This document shows, piece by piece, positions 6,480 through 9,340 of a stretch of 9,340 bases of DNA; the stretch's first letter is position 1; each line of letters starts with the position of its first letter. The notes under the pieces are model-generated. The model did not search any database. It saw only the letters and a list, made by a program, of their open reading frames with translations, and was not told the origin of the DNA. The position numbers and the translations under genes were made by a program. The DNA comes from a bacterium. GTDB lineage: Bacteria; Bacteroidota; Ignavibacteria; Kapaibacteriales; UBA961. The DNA lies in contig JALHLL010000137.1 of the NCBI GenBank assembly GCA_022844575.1, forward strand, positions 1 to 9,340, given 5' to 3'.

Positions 6480-7838
6480 ATGGCTATGGCATCAAAGTAC
6501 ACATCGTATATAACAATAGAGCGATTAGGCAGTGTGGTAGGGCAAGAGGTAACTCTTCATGGATGGGTTTATGATACAACAGGCAAAGGAAAACTTCAAT
6601 TTGTAAAACTTCGCGATGGTAGCGGTGTTTGCCAATGCGTAGCGTTTAAGCCCAATCTGGATGAGGAAGTTTTTGAGCAGATACGTTCATTAACGCAAGA
6701 ATCATCCGTAAGTATTACAGGAACCGTGCGTGAAGAACCAAGAGCACCGGGCGGTTATGAATTGGATGTAACAGGGGTGAAAATATATCAAATAGCTGCC
6801 GACTATCCGATTACACCGAAAGAGCATGGTACGGAGTTTCTCATGGAGCATAGGCATTTGTGGTTACGCTCCGCTCGACAGCATGCCATTATGCGCATAC
6901 GTTCTGCCGTGGCGAAAGCAATTCGTGATTTTTTTGATGGTAATGGTTTCCGTTTGCAAGATTCACCTATTCTTACACCGAATGCATGCGAAGGCACTTC
7001 TACACTTTTCGAGACCGAGTATTTTGAACTTGGTAAAGCGTATTTATCGCAATCAGGTCAATTATATGCCGAAGCAACAGCAATGGCTTTAGGACGAGTT
7101 TATACGTTCGGTCCTACCTTTCGCGCGGAAAAATCAAAAACACGTCGTCACCTTACCGAATTCTGGATGGTGGAACCGGAAATGGCATATTTCGATTTGA
7201 ACGATGATATGGATTTGGCAGAAGATTTGGTTGAGTACATTGTTCAGTATTGTTTAAAAACATGTCAGCCAGAACTTGCAACTTTAGGCAGAGATATATC
7301 CAAGTTAGAGAAAGTTCGCCGTCCATTCCACAGAATGAGCTATAGTGAAGCCGTTGAATGGTTGAACAAAAACAATGTAAAGTTGAATAAGAAAAATGAT
7401 GACGGAACGGAATCGCAAATTGATTTTCCTTGGGGTGAAGACTTTGGTGCACCACAGGAAGAGGCGATTATGGAGCAATTTGATAAACCATGTATTATCC
7501 ACCGTTATCCGGCAGAAGTAAAAGCATTTTATATGAAGCGTGATCCCGAAAATCCGAAAGTTGCTCTTGCTATGGATATGCTTGCACCGGAAGGTGCAGG
7601 GGAAATTATCGGTGGCAGCCAACGTGAGGATAGCTATGATGCTTTGTTGGAAAGGATACTTCATGAAAATCTACCGCAAGAAGCTTTTCAATGGTATCTC
7701 GATTTACGTAAATTCGGTTCCGTACCACACAGCGGTTTCGGCTTAGGATTGGAAAGAACAGTAAAGTGGATAAGCGGAGCGGAACATATTCGCGAGGTTA
7801 TTCCTTTCCCACGTATGATTTATCGTATTGTTCCTTAA
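6480..7838 (+). CDS. asnS: Asparagine--tRNA ligase
   Basis: 452 residues. Class IIb aminoacyl-tRNA synthetase that charges tRNA-Asn in the cytoplasm. An OB-fold anticodon-binding domain (about 22-105, with LHGWVYD and FVKLRDGSG) precedes the catalytic domain. ACEGTSTLFE (169-178) and LSQSGQLYAEA (189-199) belong to the active site. FGPTFRAEKSKTRRHLTEFW (210-229) is motif 2 and GFGLGLERTVKWI (419-431) is motif 3. The ending IREVIPFPRMIYRIVP (437-452) is typical of AsnS. The AEKSKTRRHL wording is closest, from memory, to the Bacillus-type enzyme. ATG 6480 and ATG 6486 are both possible; GAAAAGA just before 6480 is better spaced for 6486. It converges on the rodZ-like gene across a strong hairpin. 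A direct tRNA-Asn route exists, but a GatCAB route cannot be excluded from this window. Confidence 0.96.
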   Translation: MAMASKYTSYITIERLGSVVGQEVTLHGWVYDTTGKGKLQFVKLRDGSGVCQCVAFKPNLDEEVFEQIRSLTQESSVSITGTVREEPRAPGGYELDVTGVKIYQIAADYPITPKEHGTEFLMEHRHLWLRSARQHAIMRIRSAVAKAIRDFFDGNGFRLQDSPILTPNACEGTSTLFETEYFELGKAYLSQSGQLYAEATAMALGRVYTFGPTFRAEKSKTRRHLTEFWMVEPEMAYFDLNDDMDLAEDLVEYIVQYCLKTCQPELATLGRDISKLEKVRRPFHRMSYSEAVEWLNKNNVKLNKKNDDGTESQIDFPWGEDFGAPQEEAIMEQFDKPCIIHRYPAEVKAFYMKRDPENPKVALAMDMLAPEGAGEIIGGSQREDSYDALLERILHENLPQEAFQWYLDLRKFGSVPHSGFGLGLERTVKWISGAEHIREVIPFPRMIYRIVP

Positions 7839-7857
7839 ACTAAACTCAATTCTATAA

Positions 7858-7895
7858 AACAACAAAGGCGAAGAAAATTCTTCGCCTTTGTTGTT
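7858..7895. terminator. Bidirectional rho-independent-type terminator between asnS and the rodZ-like gene
   Basis: A perfect inverted repeat with an 18-bp stem and a 2-base centre: AACAAAGGCGAAGAA on the left, TTCTTCGCCTTTGTT on the right, plus three more pairs outside. The core GGCGAAG/CTTCGCC gives the GC-rich part. T-rich sequence follows on the + side and A-rich sequence precedes it, so it can serve both genes. It starts 19 bp after the asnS stop and ends 18 bp from the stop of the converging gene. Confidence 0.9.
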
Positions 7896-7913
7896 AGTAA
7901 TCTGTAAAATACG

Positions 7914-9263
7914 TTAGGGTGGTATTTGTTTGGGTGGTGTTTTGGTTGTGGGTAGCCCTTGTTCAATAGGTCGTAAAGGTACCTCTTCAATTTCCAATGT
8001 ACCTCTTCTTTTTTGTTTTTGTCTTTTTTCTTTTTGCGATGTCTTTGCATCGGGTTTCGCTTCAGTTTTCTTAGGTTCTGTTTTTTCCTTTACAACAACT
8101 TCTTTTGTTGTTTGCTTCGGTTTCTGCGTAGCTTCAGCTTGTTTTGCCGGAGTATTTGTTTGTTTCGTTTGTGTTGATGCTGCATTCGTTGTCGGTGGCG
8201 TTTTAACAACATTGTCTTTTTTGATAATCGGAACAGGTTCTTTTGTAGTCGTCGGTTTCTGCTGAACCTGATTTGTCGGTTTCTGTTGTACTTGACTTGC
8301 CGGTTTCTGTACAACTGCCGGTTGAGGACTTGTATTCTTTTGAGGAGTAGCCGTTGGAGGTTTTTTCACAGGCACAACTTGTTCGACAGTAGGTTTTGGT
8401 TTTGGTGTAATTGTGGTTTGTTGTGATTGCGAAGTGTTCTGTTGATTTTCAGAGGTTATCTGTTTGTTATAGGAAGATGAGCTTGTAATCAGCTCGTCTT
8501 TTGTAATTTTCACTGACCGTATAAACTCGCCTTTTTCTCCGATTTGGGGCAAGGTTTTGCCATTTCTAATAATTTCCAATGCGCCTGCATTGCTTACGGA
8601 AAGCATAAAGTACTCTTTGGCAGACCACGTTCTTTTCTCTTGCGGATTAAGTACTAATTGTCTGCTGAATTTTCCATCGGCAGTTAAAGTAAGCCATACT
8701 TGTTCGGAAGCTTTAAGCTCCAACATTATACTATCATTTGTAACAGATTCATCAATCAGCCCGACAACTGTATTCCCTACAACAGTAAGAAGTGAAGAAT
8801 CTCCCTTTTCCGGTACTTGCGCTTTTTTACCCGGATCGGGTTTGAAAATAAATTCATAAGCAAGCACGACAATTACCAAGAAGATTCCCGCATAAATGAA
8901 TCCTCGAATAAGCAGGGGTTTTACGGAATGTTCTGCTTTCGGGGGCGCATGCTTTGTATGTTTTGATGTAGTTGCCGTTTCGGTATTGGCTGAAACGGGA
9001 GTACTGACTGAGGTGGTATTTACTGATTTTTGAGGTAAGCCCACTTTTGCGATGAGTTGTTGTGCTTCATCGGGTTCTATACCCACCATATCACAGTATG
9101 TACGTAAAAACGAACGCAGGTACGGCGCAGGCATTACGCTGAAATTATTGTTCTCGATTTGTTCAATAACATGATGCCGAATCTTTGTTCGGGCATAGAT
9201 GTCATCGAGCGTTAAACCATAGGTTTCGCGTTTGTTTTTAAGATATGCACCTAAACTCTCCAT
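7914..9263 (-). CDS. rodZ: RodZ-like protein: HTH, one membrane helix, DUF4115, long low-complexity tail
   Basis: 449 residues. A Cro-like helix-turn-helix domain (about 1-75; LGAYLKNKRETYGLTLDDIY and then YLRSFLRTYCDMVGI) is cytoplasmic. A Ser/Thr linker leads to one membrane helix (about 117-140). A DUF4115-type beta domain (about 157-255; VWLTLTADGKFSRQLVLNP, then LSVSNAGALEIIRNGK) should be periplasmic. This order is that of RodZ, which links MreB to wall synthesis and rod shape; function here is inferred. Residues 260-449 are unusual: rich in Pro, Thr, Gln and Lys, with TPKPKP (286-291) and two QVQQKP repeats, then a less simple end (RRGTLEIEEVPLRPIEQG, 419-436). RodZ proteins usually end soon after the beta domain. 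An antisense open frame here (about 7930-8265) is a by-product of this composition. The start at 9263 opens the HTH domain directly. Confidence 0.85.
   Translation of the reverse strand: MESLGAYLKNKRETYGLTLDDIYARTKIRHHVIEQIENNNFSVMPAPYLRSFLRTYCDMVGIEPDEAQQLIAKVGLPQKSVNTTSVSTPVSANTETATTSKHTKHAPPKAEHSVKPLLIRGFIYAGIFLVIVVLAYEFIFKPDPGKKAQVPEKGDSSLLTVVGNTVVGLIDESVTNDSIMLELKASEQVWLTLTADGKFSRQLVLNPQEKRTWSAKEYFMLSVSNAGALEIIRNGKTLPQIGEKGEFIRSVKITKDELITSSSSYNKQITSENQQNTSQSQQTTITPKPKPTVEQVVPVKKPPTATPQKNTSPQPAVVQKPASQVQQKPTNQVQQKPTTTKEPVPIIKKDNVVKTPPTTNAASTQTKQTNTPAKQAEATQKPKQTTKEVVVKEKTEPKKTEAKPDAKTSQKEKRQKQKRRGTLEIEEVPLRPIEQGLPTTKTPPKQIPP
8251..8309. repeat. 24-bp tandem repeat inside the RodZ-like tail
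   Basis: Units begin at 8251, 8275 and 8299 (GTCGGTTTCTG, GTCGGTTTCTG, GCCGGTTTCTG). The first two full units agree at 20 of 24 positions; the third is partial. On the coding (minus) strand they give the octapeptide steps KPASQVQQ and KPTNQVQQ followed by KPTTTKEP (residues about 320-343). The period is a multiple of three, so copy-number changes keep the frame. Confidence 0.7.
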
Positions 9264-9340
9264 AATGCAATGATACGTTTATGTGATGGTGATTATTGCG
9301 ATGTTTCACGGTATTTTCGCCTATGCTTACACCAGCTAAG
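9264..9340. other. Window-edge region upstream of the RodZ-like gene, coding status undecided
   Basis: These 77 bp include the upstream region of the minus-strand gene. Several short frames are open to the edge. On the minus strand one ends at TAA (complement 9293-9295) with the tail KHRRKYRETSQ, and another runs on into the start of the RodZ-like gene. On the plus strand one from ATG 9270 stays open to the end. None is long enough to be distinguished from chance, and no promoter or hairpin stands out. Confidence 0.3.

Noticed and set aside
7153..7664. Minus-strand open frames of 100 and 119 codons within asnS
   Set aside because: They lie wholly inside a strongly conserved synthetase gene and their products resemble no family.
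7930..8265. A 111-codon plus-strand open frame opposite the rodZ-like tail
   Set aside because: It is antisense to low-complexity Pro/Lys/Gln/Thr codons that rarely give stops on the other strand. The product is Phe/Val/Cys/Gly-rich with no recognisable domain, and the minus-strand gene is clearly real.

Overview
The window is about 9.3 kb of AT-rich bacterial DNA. It carries ordinary housekeeping genes with two accessory insertions. The codon use, the weak Shine-Dalgarno sequences, two TAnnTTTG-type -7 elements, and a GTCATTC...GAATCT family of dispersed repeats suggest the Bacteroidota/Chlorobi/Ignavibacteria side of the tree. This is an inference from style, not from a marker gene.

Left part (1-2972, + strand): the tail of an unidentified gene overlaps by ATGA an auxin-efflux-carrier (AEC) family permease. 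Next comes a 54-bp tandem repeat, three clear copies plus a decayed fourth core in the same phase. It leads directly into a 95-residue stand-alone GIY-YIG nuclease gene. An inverted copy of the same repeat core lies beyond that gene, so the nuclease sits between inverted repeats. A beta-propeller lipoprotein gene follows.

Middle (2981-5435, + strand): truA (tRNA pseudouridine synthase) lies 8 bp after the lipoprotein gene. After it comes a compact two-gene type II restriction-modification system: a beta-class DNA methyltransferase with an SPPY motif, and 4 bp later a small endonuclease with the D-X8-E-X-Q active-site spacing of the BglII/BstYI family. GATC is strikingly rare in the window, and RGATCY (the BstYI-type site) is absent. 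This fits the predicted specificity but does not prove it.

Right part (5440-9340): a YihY/BrkB-family membrane protein (minus strand) converges on the endonuclease gene with only 4 bp between stops. It diverges from asnS (asparaginyl-tRNA synthetase, + strand). asnS converges on a RodZ-like gene (minus strand), and a perfect 18-bp-stem hairpin, probably a bidirectional terminator, lies between them. The RodZ-like protein has an unusually long Pro/Thr/Gln/Lys-rich C-terminal tail on the predicted periplasmic side.

The most interesting loci are the repeat-flanked GIY-YIG gene, a candidate minimal selfish unit, and the BglII-like restriction-modification pair.
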